A DNA stretch of 64,000 nucleotides from Archegozetes longisetosus (taxonomy: Eukaryota > Arthropoda > Arachnida > Sarcoptiformes > Trhypochthoniidae). Below the pieces are notes generated by a model. It was not told the origin of the DNA and searched no databases. It was given only the letters and a program-made list of their open reading frames with translations. The stretch is from positions 14,607,794 to 14,671,793 of the forward strand of contig JAEMBT020000009.1 of NCBI GenBank assembly GCA_018873245.2, in the 5' to 3' direction. The position numbers and the translations under genes were made by a program. Of this stretch, positions 1 to 11,799 are shown piece after piece (position 1 is the stretch's first letter; each line of letters opens with the position of its first letter).

Positions 1-190
1 AAAAAATTCTCGAAAATTCTGAAGTTTGACTAAAAGCATGAGAATTGAGAATTTTGGTAACTTAAATGCAATTTTATTACTATCTCACAAGTAGTGCTGA
101 TCTAATTTGCGAGAATTGAGTAGAGTTTACCAACAGAAGTAGTATACCTAAAAGTGCAGTCATTGATGATAACTATTTACGACAAATTAG

Positions 191-3100
191 GTTGTTCTAT
201 ACACATCAACATTAAAAAATATTTACAACATAACTGGATACCAAATGGGAGCTTACTTTGGTCATAGCCTGGCCACAGCTGATTTAGACGGCGACGGGTA
301 AATTGATTGAATTAATTAAATGGATTGGGACAAAATACAAATAATAATTTGTGCTTATCATCTAATATTGCAGTCTCGATGATGTAGTTATTGGCGCCCC
401 TTTATATTCACCAACAGATGCTAAGGATAAAAGTTATGAGAAGGGAAGAATTTATATTGCATACCAAACCGGAGAGGTAATCATCATTCATTCTTAAGGA
501 TCAACATAACCATCTTTTACATGCTTTTCATACTAAGCTACAAATATCAGTAAAGTTAGAAAACAACAATCATTAACATCTACTCAATACATGATCACTC
601 TTATGACCACTTTCGCTCTTATGATGACTTTTTCTTTTACTCTCAGCATCACTTTCTCATTAGAGATGAAGATCATGTGGATGGAGTCAGAAGTAGGGCA
701 CGGTTTGGTATGTCAGTAGCATATTTGGGGGACATAAATAAGGATGGATTTGATGACATTGCTGTTGGGGCTCCTTATGATGGAGAGAAGGGATCAGGTG
801 CTGTCTATATATATTTGGGAGCAAAAAATGGACTAAAACGAGAATTTGCTCAAGTGATTCACGCCGAATCAATCAATGATCCGGGTTTGAAGACATTCGG
901 CTTCTCATTATCTGGTGGTCTAGATCTCGACAATAATCAATATCCAGACTTACTTATTGGTGCCTATGCTTCAGATAGAGCTATATTCCTAAAAGCCAGA
1001 CCTGTTGTCAATATGACCGCATCTCTCACTCTGGCTAAGGATAGTGTCAGCTTAGATGACAAGGACTGTAACTTAGCTGATGGATCGCGTGTTCCGTGTG
1101 TTACCATCAAATTATGTCTTGAGTATAATGGCGTTGGAGTAGAGAATAAACTCGGTTTGTTTCTGTCTTTCATTCAATTATCAATTTAGGAATGGGTCTC
1201 AACATTCGCTAATTTACAACCTTTTCATTTCTCCACGTCTAAAACTGAATCTTTTTTAATATATGAGACTCGAGCTAAGATAGCTTGTCTATTTTTGAGT
1301 TTGGCTGAGTTGATTTAGGTTAGGTTAGATTAGGTTAGGTTAGGTTCAATCTAACTATTTTAGAAATGCAATGTTAAATTATTTGTTTTACCACATTAAC
1401 TGATTCAAAATTAGTCACACAAACAAGCATTAGATTAGTGGTATAAAGTTTAAGCTATAAATAAACAAGCGTTTTTCTAACTCAAACTTACTAATAAAAG
1501 AAAAAAAACAATTATATCTTCATTTAAATGTTTAAATATCTAATGTTTATTTTTGTTTTGTAAACGAAAAACTAGATTTTATATATGAGATCAGATTGGA
1601 TGCGGCGTCAAGAAGAGCCCCACGAATATTCTTCTTACATAAGGAAAGAGAAAACGAGGAACGAATAAGTGTATCATTGAATAAAGGATCTACATACTGC
1701 ACTAGTCGTCAGACCTACTTAGCTGTGAGAACCATTATCATAGCTTAACTTTAATCTAGTTTCATATTAACTCGTTTGTTAGACCCATCTCACGGATTAA
1801 TTGACATCAATTAGAGTGTAGTTTATTTGATATTAACTCGTTTGTTAGAGTAATCTCAGGGATTAATTGACATAAATTAAAGTTCTACTATAATCTGCTT
1901 TATTATTAACTGATAGAGTAATCTTCGGGATAAATTGACACCAATTAAAGTTAATGCGGAGTACAGCCTGAATGATATACCGGGTCAGCGAATCCTTAAG
2001 CCAGTATTAAATCAAGCGGTTTCTAATGTCATGAGTCGTCAAATTAACATTAGGAAAAATTGTGGCAGAGACGACGTATGCATTCCTGATTTAGTCCTCA
2101 CTGTCAAACCGTAAGTCATTTATTGTTCATAAATTAGTTTTACAGTTCTATCATATACTTTGTTTACTTTGTGTACTTTGTGTACTTTGTGTACTTTGTA
2201 TATTTTCTATACCTTCTATGCTACATGTTTAGCAGTAGTTTTCCATTTATTTCTCAAATATCATTGAACACTAAACATTATCTCAACACAGACAACAGGT
2301 TTGTATAGTTATGATAATTTAAATTCAGTTATGGTTTTGAAGGCATAAATAATTTCTTATGTAGATTTGAAATTCACATGAATATGTGATACTTATATTG
2401 AATTGTGAGTTTTTACAAGACCTATATTTAATTATGACTTCCTGTAGAATATCAAAACGTTAGTGAATAACATATAATTGAGAAAGGTCTAAATTTATGA
2501 ATGATTTCAATTGTTTTTCTACTACCCACTCAATTACACTAAGATTATTTATGGATGCCTTTCTAAGTACATAATCGTAAATGAGTCATACAGTGTAAAC
2601 CTTATATTAGGTTTAATTTCTATTTCATCTTTATTTCTTGTTTTTATTTTTTTATTTTTATTTTTTATTTTTATGCTATTTATCTCTATTTTTTCAACAC
2701 AACCAAATATGTCGAATTCGTATCTAAGCAGTCTTAACTCAATACTAGTTTTATTCAAATGTAATTGGTTCTTCATGAATTCTGATTTATTTAGAGGATT
2801 AGAATAGCTAATCTCAATAACTATTCCAAATTTGACTTCAATGGATACAATAGATGTGAAATCAGAAATTCAAAATTTTCTTTTAAGCCTGAATGCTTCT
2901 GTTAATATTCCTTTGATATTCTGTTGATATTCTGTCGATATTCTGTTGGTATTTGTTTGATGAATTCTTTTGAAATACTATCCAAACAAATTCTAATCTC
3001 TTTATTTAGCTAATAAAATTTATAAAACTATACAAACATGAATAAAACCTTTTGAATAGATAGAATCTTATAAAAGTTGACTGAATTTAATTGTTTTGCT

Positions 3101-5776
3101 ATATTTGAAACTTTGGAACTTATTATTGTGAATTTGACAGGAACACAGAAGAATATATAGTTGGAAGTAGAAAGAAGATAGAATTGGCAATAACAGTGTT
3201 TAATAAAGGCGAAGATGCATTTGAGTCGATGCTCTATTTAAACATGCCTACAGATGTGAACTATGTCAATATTAACAAGAGTAAAAATGTAAGGATCCTT
3301 TCAAGCTAGCGTATTTCAACCTAGCCTATTTCAACCTAGCTTATCTTAGCCTAGCTTAGCCTCACCAACTTCCACAAAAACATCTATTAGTTTATCCTTC
3401 TCTCCGTCAACATTTATTTTTGGCTTTATTTAATTTTAGAGTGAAGTCGACTGTTATGGCGCGCAACTTGATAGAACAGGTATTAATAACTTGGAGTGTG
3501 ATATCGGCAATCCATTGCCATCGGGCAGAAAAGTAAGCAAATTCAATTTTAATTTTACTTCTCCTCTCCATATCTTATATTGATTTCTTTTGCTTATGGC
3601 ATTACACGTGTATTACAAATAGACTGAGTTCACTATCATAATGGAACCGTCAAAGATAATATCTGTCAAGCATTCTGATTACACATTTATAATTAACGTG
3701 AACAGCACTAACTCAGAGCAGAACACTACTGAAGATAACAAAGTTGTTATTGGAATACCTCTTAGGGTTGAAGTCAACCTTACTATTTACGGGTATTGTA
3801 TACTCAAAATCCTAATAATCCTCGATAGCAACCGGAAGTAATACGTTGTCAAGACCATAACATAGAGAATATTAAGAGACTCGTAGAATATTCAGTGTAG
3901 TATTCAAAGGAAATTAAAAATTAAATTTGGCGACAAATTGATGTGCGTTACAGGCAGGTTGACATAGCAACGGTCATTTTTTGTTGCTATAACGGATTAT
4001 TAAGCTTTCGAGTGCTATTACTTTGAATTTATTTAGAAAGCAAACACACATTTATATATTGCTATTGATTTTTGTTCTTCTGTCTGACTATTTCTTATTC
4101 TCTCATCTTTTATAATGTTTCCATATATCAGAGAATCAAAGCCTGAAGTATTGTCTTTCAACGCATCAGCAGAAACTTTTGTTTCACCAAAACAGAATTT
4201 AGAAGACATAGGGCATGAAGTAAGTCATTCTTACACAATTCAGAACAGAGGACCATCAACTATAAAGAAAGCTGATGTGACAATATTGTGGCCAACTAGA
4301 GATCTTAGAGGCAATTATTTATTATATCTGGTCGATCAACCCATCGTTAGGGGTAAAGGAAAAGGATTTTGTAAGAGCATCACACTCGATGATTTGAACC
4401 CGTTAGGACTTAGAGTATGTCATCTTTCGCTATTCTTTTAATCCACATTATATTCACAACCGATTCTTTCGTCTTTTGACGACTTTTGGGCTTTCAAAAC
4501 AGTCCCTATGGTGATTTTTAAATTGATAGGACAGTGAAAGTCCTCAACTGCATAGAAGCTTGCCTTGCATATTGACCAAATCGCTCAAAGAGCAAAGAAT
4601 CAGTTGTGAATGATGAAAAACTGAAAAACTGAAAAACTGGATGAACTAATTGTTTGATTACTGTTGACTAGTCTAAAAAAGTGAATGGTGGCCGAGCTCC
4701 ACCTGACTCTCAACCGAGCACTCGTGGAGAGCATAATTATGTCAAAAATTATGATATTATCAGCTCAAGAAATAAAAGAGATACTAATAACGGATTCACA
4801 ACACATTCGAAAAAAAATAGAACTGCAGAATCTGTGGCAGCTATAGAACGAGCAAAAGTATGCCCAACACTTATGGCATATATTTTACTTTATGCAAATT
4901 AGCCATACAGTCAAACCTCCGTAACTTCAACATGTGCTTAAGTGGTTCTTGAAATCAATAACAACCAAGCCTTGCTTTCTATTGGATTTTCACATTGTTT
5001 TATAAAACCACTTAAATGCGTGTGATAGTTAGACAGGTTTCACAGTAATTTATTACAACAATGTTATAATTACTGAGTAATTATTTTGGAGTATCTTAAA
5101 GTCTGCAATTTATTTTTCGAACGTAAACAAGCATTTTTAAGTGAAAATTTTTCAAAAACCTTCTGTTTAGCCCACGCTGAATAAGTCTCTTCTGAATTAG
5201 GGTCAATATGCAGCATAATAGGCATAGATAAAAAAAATGACTCAGTAATTATAGCATAAACATTATGTAAGGCTAATTCACATATAAAGCTATATAATGA
5301 TAGTTAGATTAAATAGTTTTTCTTTTGAGCAGTCATGCGGAACAACAAACTGCACAAAAATATTGTGCGCAGTATATGAATTGGACACGAATGCTAGTGT
5401 ATCGTTCACAATACGTTCCCGATTTTGGAAAGAAAATATTGGATTAATCAATTTGGAAGAGTTCCAGATATCATCGAAATTAGTGGCCTTAGTCACTTCA
5501 CTGCCTTACGATGTCGACCATAGTTTATTACTTCCAAATATACAAACTGTCTCGACCAAAATTTATGTGACAGGTCTAGACAAGTCAGAACCAATTCCTC
5601 TATGGATTATAATACTAGCCATTATAATTGGATTGTTAATTCTGGCTGGATTAGCACTTGCTCTTTGGAAATTAGGCTTTTTTAAAAGGAAACGACCCCC
5701 AAGTGATAGTGCCGACCGACAACCCCTTCAATCTAAGAATGGTTATAATTATCGCAAAGGCGACACCTCATTATGA
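191..5776 (+). CDS. Alpha integrin, 3' eleven exons (5' end outside window)
   Basis: Cell-adhesion receptor alpha subunit. It pairs with a beta subunit at the plasma membrane to bind extracellular matrix. Exons read as 191-297, 374-476, 647-1154, 1576-1724, 1917-2110, 3141-3288, 3440-3532, 3623-3792, 4132-4414, 4672-4857 and 5333-5776; all phases match, giving about 794 residues. In order: FG-GAP propeller repeats with cation loops (DLDGDGLDD, DINKDGFDD, DLDNNQYPD), thigh region with a RAPRIFF motif, calf region with KNCG..DVCIPDL and GESKPEVLSFN, a dibasic RNKRD site in exon 10 fitting heavy/light-chain cleavage, one transmembrane helix, then GFFKRKRPP at the membrane face and a short tail. 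The cleavage site favours the group that includes insect alphaPS2 and vertebrate alphaV/5/8; the exact orthologue is not assigned. The donor of exon 3 (GTTTGT) and the acceptor of exon 5 are weak but are the only phase-compatible choices found. The signal peptide and early propeller blades lie upstream of the window. Confidence 0.95.
1315..1346. repeat. TTAGGT-type simple repeat in an integrin intron
   Basis: About five units of TTAGGT with one TTAGAT variant, lying in the intron between the third and fourth visible integrin exons. The unit resembles the arthropod telomere repeat TTAGG but carries an extra T, and the array is short and interstitial. Confidence 0.8.
2154..2202. repeat. 9-bp tandem repeat (TACTTTGTG)n
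   Basis: Four to five head-to-tail copies of TACTTTGTG directly inside the integrin intron that starts at 2111. It is a simple microsatellite with no coding role. The rest of this intron (2111-3140) is AT-rich, with poly-T tracts near 2640-2690, and holds no recognisable gene. Confidence 0.8.
4908..5045. mobile_element. Pogo/Tigger-like MITE, copy 1 (in integrin intron)
   Basis: A 138-bp element with inverted ends. The left end reads CAGTCAAACCTCCGTAACT and the right end, reverse-complemented, reads approximately ACTGTGAAACCTGTCTAACT. Both continue into a shared inner segment ending TTAAGTGGTT. A TA precedes the left end. The CAGT..AACCTC start resembles termini of pogo/Tigger elements. It is non-coding and sits in the last integrin intron. 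Confidence 0.6.
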
Positions 5777-6181
5777 ATTTTATAAACTAAACCATTGATA
5801 CCTTCACCACTCATCCACTCTATAACTTTTCATTAGATGACTTTGTTTCCTATCATCGAATCTAATCAACTGATCACATAATATAGTCTATCAAAAGATC
5901 ACATAATATAGTCTATTAACTAATTCTATTGACAACTAAACGATTACTTAATAACTTAGTGACAAATAAGTTTATGATAATAGTTGTCGTTCAGCCATTT
6001 GTCTGATGACTTTGTACTTGTCACTGAAGTGATAACTTTGACATTAATCTGTTTATTAACGAACGTGAGAAAACTTGTTAATTATAAATGCCGTGTTATC
6101 TTTATCTTATTTTTCTGTTCGTTTGCGGTGCCAAATATCAACAATTATTCATTTGTCTTCTTTTGCTTTGGTTATACACTC

Positions 6182-6299
6182 TTTAACTAAAACATGCACT
6201 TAAGTGGTTTGTAAAATCAATATTAAAATCTCGTGCCTTAATTTTTTTTGGTTTTTCAACGCCACTTAACTACGTGTAAAAGTTAGAGAGCTTCGACTG
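6182..6299. mobile_element. Pogo/Tigger-like MITE, copy 2
   Basis: Second copy of the family at 4908-5045. The left end is eroded but keeps ACATGCACTTAAGTGGTTT. The right end, reverse-complemented, starts CAGTCGAAGCTCTCTAACTT and is followed by TA. It lies about 0.4 kb past the integrin stop. The stretch 5777-6181 between them holds only AT-rich DNA, including a 23-base direct repeat around 5870-5915, and no gene. Confidence 0.55.
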
Positions 6300-7320
6300 T
6301 ACCGAAAATTGACGGCATTTAATGACTTATGAAACTTATGAAACTTATGAAACTTAAAGAATTACATTTTTTAGGTTCCAGTCATCAGATAAACTAATAC
6401 TATGTCTAATAGTTTTTTAAGTGCTAAAACTCTGATTAATATTAATTAACTATTACTTAAGTCATATTTAAGAAATGCTTTTAAATATATACTAAAACAA
6501 ACTTAACTATTTTAAAAATAAAAGTTCAATTAATTAATAAAACTTATGTTTACCAAAACTCTAAATTATTTTCTGGTCAATAAAATTCTAGTCTATGTTT
6601 GCATTTTTGTCATAAGAGAACCAGAATTTGATTCGTTTCATAAGATTATAGCGTTATTAACGATGAGTTTACAAACAAATCGTTCGTTTGTTTATTATTA
6701 TACTTGTCTTCTATTTAAGGCTTTCAAGCGTCATATCAAATAAGGTTAAAAATAATTTTCATCTTTAAAAATGTTCTGTCGCTTATCAAATGTTAGAAAA
6801 CGCGTTATAAATAAATGGGAAAATTTCAGTAAAATCAACGACTAATATAAAAGACAAGAGTAAAGATTGACAGAGAAATAAAATAAGAGAAAAGAAACAT
6901 AAAGTTAATTATACTAAATATTTATTTTCCAAAACAAGCTTCGATAATAAGCCGCAACACAAGACACATAACAAGATGTTATTAATTGAACATTATATAG
7001 CATACAGAATATTTTGTGATGCATTATAATTAGAATTGACATTAAAATATTTTCAAAACTAAGTGAAATAAATTTCAGTATAGTATAATAATTTGCGATT
7101 TTTTGAGATGGACTGAACAGTAAAAATAATTCATATCGAACTATCAAAAACAAAGATTTAACAAGGAGTGTGTGACCCTCAAAGATTTCGATCAGATTTG
7201 GTTTTTAAGTATAAATTTATCTTGTAAACTTACGTTTTAAATATTTATTTATATAATTGTAAGATTTTATTCAATCCAAAACGAAATTGGATTTTAAATG
7301 ATATTTTGCTCAATCTATTA
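6300..7320. other. 3' flank of receptor unit A, no gene
   Basis: AT-rich non-coding DNA. From about 6540 it aligns with 12090-12850 (unit B) and in part with 18880-19210 (unit C), so it is part of the duplicated receptor unit. It contains an AAACTTATG triplication near 6325-6355. No open frame with protein-like features was found. Confidence 0.6.
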
Positions 7321-7324
7321 ATTA

Positions 7325-8929
7325 TTAACCAAATAGATCCATTGAAAGTATAAAATTCTTAACACAATTAGTAGTGTATAAGTAAAATTCATAACTAGTG
7401 AATGGAAAAAAATAAAGACAATAAAAACCAATAACAGGACCCGAAAGCTTCTCAATCAAACCCAAAGCTTTCAATTTTGATGGTATATGTATTGGTTTTT
7501 GGGCTATTATTGAGTTTAGTTTACTATATGATCGATGAACTGCTTTCGGGATCGAAGATAACGAATAATTGATAATTAATATAAAGAAAACCACCAAAGT
7601 AGTTGCAATAATAGCCAGAATTCGATTAAGAGTATTAACTTCTAGGTGGATTGACAGTATGATCAGTAGATCAAATGCTGGGATAAACAAATAGTAAAAT
7701 AAAAACCCCATCAATTTTATGCTACTATTGATTCGGTGAACTATTCCACAACATCTATTGTGATCACGGATTATATATTCCATTAAAGAGTTACAGCCTA
7801 AAAAAATTAAAACTTGAAGTTTGATTTTAAATTTTTATTTCTAAATGAAATTGATCACAATTTTTTGAGATTCGAAAATAGATTTTGTAATCGGGTGTTA
7901 TTTAGAAGAAGGAAAAATCTGCACTGACTCGGCATACGTTGAAGCACACGTGTATCCGAATACAAATGGTAGTGCGGATATGGGATACAGTGCTTGATCG
8001 AGTGCATTCGATATTTGCAATCGGACAGCACATAGATTCGAGCATTGATTGTGTACACTTCTGGATAAAATTTATTATTGATTAAAATGCTTTATAATTA
8101 CCTCTTCTGAAGTAAATTTCAATCATGTCATGTATTTGATCGAATCTATACTTTATATATAACGAAATTAAATATGTGTATACAATCGCTAAAACATAAA
8201 CAGATAATGAGTAATATATGGTTATTATTAGTATCACAAACCAAACCGACATAACAATAATAGAGAAATCCATCTCAGGATCAAAATAAGCGACAGTCGT
8301 AAACATGATTATCAGAGTATAGATGAAAGATGATTCTGTTTTCCAAGCAATAGTCAATAGTTTAACAGCCAATTTGGATCTCAAATAGAACTTTTCCGAA
8401 TATTTATCATTCATTTTGTATTCTTTTGAATTCTTTATTTGATGAATAATTGTTAAGAATTCAAATTGATTTCTATGTTCCAGAATCAACACATGAATTC
8501 CTTAATTTTCGAAAACTTTTGAATAATTGTTTTTATAAAGAAATAAATTATAATTAGTTGTAAATTCTTACCGAGTATCGCAGAGCTCGAAAAGATAAGG
8601 AGAAATATTAAATTTAAAATATCAGGTCTGGGATACAGATAAGTGAAATCTCCGGTCATAGTAGAAAAAGTCTTGTCGTTGTGAAATAAGGTAAATAAGC
8701 ATTTCAATAAGAATATCCAAGTACATAATTGAAGTATTAATATGATTAATTTTCTCTTAATCAGTCGTTTTCCACTCAAATATTCGTCTATTGATTCAGA
8801 AACTACTAAATAGTGTGAGACGATTAATGATTCCAATATTTTGAAACTTTCGTATTGATCATTTTCATTAGATCTGAAATATTTCAAAACAATTTTTAGT
8901 CCATTATAGATTTTTATCGTTAACACCAT
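7325..8929 (-). CDS. Gustatory-receptor-like seven-helix protein, copy A (intact)
   Basis: Three exons on the minus strand: 8929-8572, 8500-8102 and 7797-7325, phase 1 at both junctions, about 409 residues, the usual length for arthropod gustatory receptors. Exon 1 gives the N-terminus and first helices after a KRLIKRKLIILILQL membrane entry; exon 2 gives the middle helices around DPEMDFSIIVMSVWFV; exon 3 starts with a charged loop containing IIRDHNRCC and ends with the last helix (SYEFYLYTTNCVKNFIL), where insect receptors carry their TYhhhhhQF signature. Such proteins are ligand-gated cation channels or receptors of chemosensory cells. The start is the ATG whose position matches copy D; an upstream in-frame GTG at 8956 is not a likely start. 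Donors are GTAAGA and GTAATT. Family membership rests on topology, length and exon layout, with no close sequence match recalled. Confidence 0.8.
7798..8101 (-). other. Intron 2 of receptor A, with a strongly conserved block
   Basis: The intron between exons 2 and 3. Its segment 7845-8090 matches the intron of copy B (13375-13620) with only about ten differences in some 230 bases, closer than the flanking exon 3. Diverged forms of the same sequence sit in the introns of copies C and D. It can be spliced out cleanly in frame and no shared reading frame survives in C and D, so it is annotated as non-coding. Confidence 0.6.
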
Positions 8930-8984
8930 TTTATTAATGATACTGGCAAAAAACACAAAGAATAATTGAATTGCTCCAATTCTT

Positions 8985-9928
8985 TAAAAACATTCTACTC
9001 TCCTTTGTATATTTAGATCTCCCAACAAAATAGGATTATCTGGGCTCATATGACTATTTTTAATTTTCACTAACCAAATCACTAAGAATTATATCATTTA
9101 AGTGAAGTAATAATTAGAATTTTTCTTTAAAAAATATCGAATTCATTAAAATTTGCTATTATCTTTGATGATGGCCTCAAAATATATATATCTATCCAAA
9201 CCTTATTAGAAAAGATTCATATTAGAAGATATTTTACTCATTAAGAAATTAGAATCATTAATTTAAAAAATGACTCAAGTCGTTAAATTAAGACAACTTA
9301 ACGATAATGATTCCGTTGCGAGACTAAGTTTATTTCTTCTGTAAAACCTATTAATTTTAACAATTTATAGTTTAATTTAAATATCCTCTGAACGATAATC
9401 AATAATTTTTATTAGAAATAATTTTTTTTAATAAATGTTTTAATTTATTCAAATTAATCTATAGAATGATATAAAAGATTTCTTAAAATAAATTCTCTTT
9501 TTATCGAAATAATTAATTATCTTTAAATATTTACTCTAATTCGAGTGATATATGATTAGTAATTGTCTGATTTTCCATTTTGAAACGAAGTGCTGTCATC
9601 ACAATCAAGTAAAACCAATAGGACCTCGTCTTTGTAACAAACGTGCGACTATTTTAAAACCCTTTTATTTTGTCACTTTTTGTTTTATTAAATGTCAGAA
9701 AGCCCAATCAAAATATTTTAGTTATAGCCATTTATCTTTTCTCTGTTCAAAGAAATCTATCATAAAATATAAATATGATTAGCTTAAATTGTCATTGAGT
9801 AAAATTTGCTTCAATTAACATTAGTTGACAATACAGTTATCATCTAATCCACTTAAGAATTTTCAAATTCTATTATTTGTTTGGCACTTAAATATCAAAT
9901 TCTGAACAATTAACAAGGATCCATCAAT
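8985..9928. promoter_or_regulatory. Conserved upstream region of receptor A
   Basis: Non-coding DNA 5' of the receptor start. Two blocks recur in the same order upstream of copies A to D. One runs from the ACAAAATAGGATTAT motif through ACTAACCAAAT (9020-9110 here; 14555-14640, 24700-24780, 47135-47225). The other contains TTAAATTAAGACAACTTAAC and GATTCCGTTGCGAGACTAAG (9283-9345 here; 14795-14860, 25460-25530 and 47390-47440 in the others). They may hold the promoter, but their conservation could also reflect recent duplication. Confidence 0.4.
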
Positions 9929-10210
9929 AATTACATAGTCATCATCATCATCATCATCATTTGCAATAACCGCTTATCCTTATTAGGGTTGCGGGGTTCG
10001 TAGCTTGCCTAACTGTTGGGAACAAGCTTTTCTGTCTCTTGCCATGCTCTCTATTTCTTTCTTCTTGAGACCCAATTTCTCTTCTGCGATATTGTAGATG
10101 TAATCCTTCCATCTTCTTCTGGGTCCCCCTCTCGGACGTTTACTTGTTGGACATGCTTCGTAGACTTGTTTTACTAATCTTTCTTGTGGCGTTCTTATCA
10201 AGTTGGTTAA

Positions 10211-11652
10211 GGGGGAGTAAAGGGGCGCGACCCCATAAAAATCAAGAGTGGGGTTAAGTCGATAGTACTCGTCGAGACAAATCGAAATCTGAAAGAATTT
10301 TTAAGCCACGCCCACCTGTTTAATAGACACGCCCACATTTCTATAATTTAGGTTTATTTGAATTTTGAGTGGGCGGAGCATCGTAAAAATCATGTGATGA
10401 GTCTAATTTATAGTACTCAACGAGAGGAATCGAAATATATAAATATATATGAGCCACGCCTACCCCTTCAATAGATACGCTTACTTTTGTATGTTTGACA
10501 TTTAATTGAATTCTGAGTGGGCAGAGCATCGTAAAAATTTTGTGATGGGCCCATTTGATTGCGCTTCATGAGACGAATCGAAATATATAAACTTATGCTA
10601 GCCACATCTCCCCGTTCATGAAATACGTCCGTTTGAATATCAATTAATGTTTGAGCCTAAGCTGGGTGGGCAGAGCTTACTATTGTCACCTCCCTCTTAG
10701 AATTCAGATAATAATAATAATAATCCCCCAAATATCTGAATGAACAGGTAGACTGGGCTATCTATTACAGTATCTTCTTGATAGACAAAAAAACAGGTTT
10801 GGCTTTCAAGAAGTTCTTGGAGGTTCCACTCTATTTTTGAATGGTCCATCACAAGCTGCTTCCAATGATGAATCACTATCTGAATCTCACGAGTTCTCAG
10901 AGTCAGATAATACACCGACTGACCTTGAGAACTTGTCAGATTTAGAAAGTGGTTCAGAAGAATATTAAATAGATATAATCATATTTTAATTTAATTAATA
11001 GTTTAAAAAGTTTATCCATAATTTTAAAATAAATTTTAAAGAGTTTATCAAAGCTGGCTGTGATTTCTTTAAGACTTCATTACGATTTTCAACAATTGTA
11101 TTACTAACATAGTTCTTTATAATAATTTACCCACCCAGCCTAGGCTCAAACATTAATTGATATTCAAACGGACGTATTTCATGAACGGGGAGATGTGGCT
11201 AGCATAAGTTTATATATTTCGATTCGTCTCATGAAGCGCAATCAAATGGGTCCATCACAAAATTTTTACGATGCTCTGCCCACTCAGAATTCAATTAAAT
11301 GTCAAACATACAAAAGTAAGCGTATCTATTGAAGGGGTGGGCGTGGCTCATATATATTTATATATTTCGATTCCTCTCGTTGAGTACTATAAATTAGACT
11401 CATCACATGATTTTTACGATGCTCCGCCCACTCAAAATTCAAATAAACCTAAATTATAGAAATGTGGGCGTGTCTATTAAACAGGTGGGCGTGTCTATTA
11501 AACAGGTGGACGTGTCTATTAAACAGGTGGGCGTGTCTATTAAACGGGTGGGCGTGGCTTAAAAATTATTTCAGATTTCGATTTGTCTCGACGAGTACTA
11601 TCGACTTAACCCCACTCTTGATTTTTATGGGGTCGCGCCCCTTTACTCCCCC
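10211..11652. mobile_element. Foldback element with about 0.5-kb arms, TTAA-flanked, inside the LINE
   Basis: Long inverted repeat: left arm 10211-10675, right arm about 11128-11652, ends GGGGGAGTAAAGGGGCGCG, bounded on both sides by TTAA (10207-10210 and 11653-11656). The right arm carries a local expansion absent from the left. Repeated GTGGGCGTGG motifs occur in both arms. The loop (10680-11120) contains a plus-strand open stretch of about 70 codons ending with an acidic Ser/Glu/Asp-rich tail at 10968, possibly a captured gene fragment. TTAA flanks suggest piggyBac-type mobilisation, but no transposase is present. Confidence 0.75.
11468..11556. repeat. 21-bp tandem repeat in the right arm of the foldback
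   Basis: Four to five direct copies of the unit GTGGGCGTGTCTATTAAACAG with single-base variants. The left arm has just one copy, so the expansion happened after the arms formed. Confidence 0.85.
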
Positions 11653-11799
11653 TTAACCGAATTTCTCAACCTCTAGGAGTGGGGACCCACTAACATGCAG
11701 GTTGCCACTCACATGTGAAGTTCTAGAGATCGTCATTGCCTGGGTTTTTGACGCATTGATTTTCATTCCGGCCGCATTACATTCTTCTAATTACATAGT

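Larger units (their letters stand above)
9940..11788 (-). mobile_element. 5'-truncated LINE fragment with target-site duplication
   Basis: Minus-strand non-LTR retrotransposon remnant. The 11-bp duplication AATTACATAGT flanks it (9929-9939 and 11789-11799). Its 3' end is an ATG/TGA microsatellite (9940-9962), as in RTE-like and related LINEs. Coding remnants are a reverse-transcriptase segment at 11775-11657 (GMKINASKTQAMTIS, then LLEVEKF) and the C-terminal tail at 10204-9983 (RTPQERLVKQVYEA, then RPRGGPRRRWKDYI and ARDRKACSQQLG). The part between LEVEKF and the tail is missing, and a 1.44-kb foldback element sits at the break. The element is dead. Its clade is not assigned. Confidence 0.8.

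Noticed and set aside
1315..1346. True telomere end
   Set aside because: The array is short and lies inside an intron of a complete downstream gene structure.
2511..2807. 98-codon Phe/Leu/Ile-rich ORF
   Set aside because: Translation of poly-T intron DNA inside the integrin gene; no coding signal.
7855..8058. 67-codon minus-strand ORF in intron 2 of receptor A (and its twin at 13385-13588) as an extra exon
   Set aside because: Exons 2 and 3 join in frame without it, the differences between the A and B versions mostly change the amino acid, and the frame is lost in copies C and D.
11462..11656. ORF with repeated WACLLNR units
   Set aside because: It is a translation of the tandem GTGGGCGTGTC repeat in the right arm of a foldback; the left arm does not encode it.
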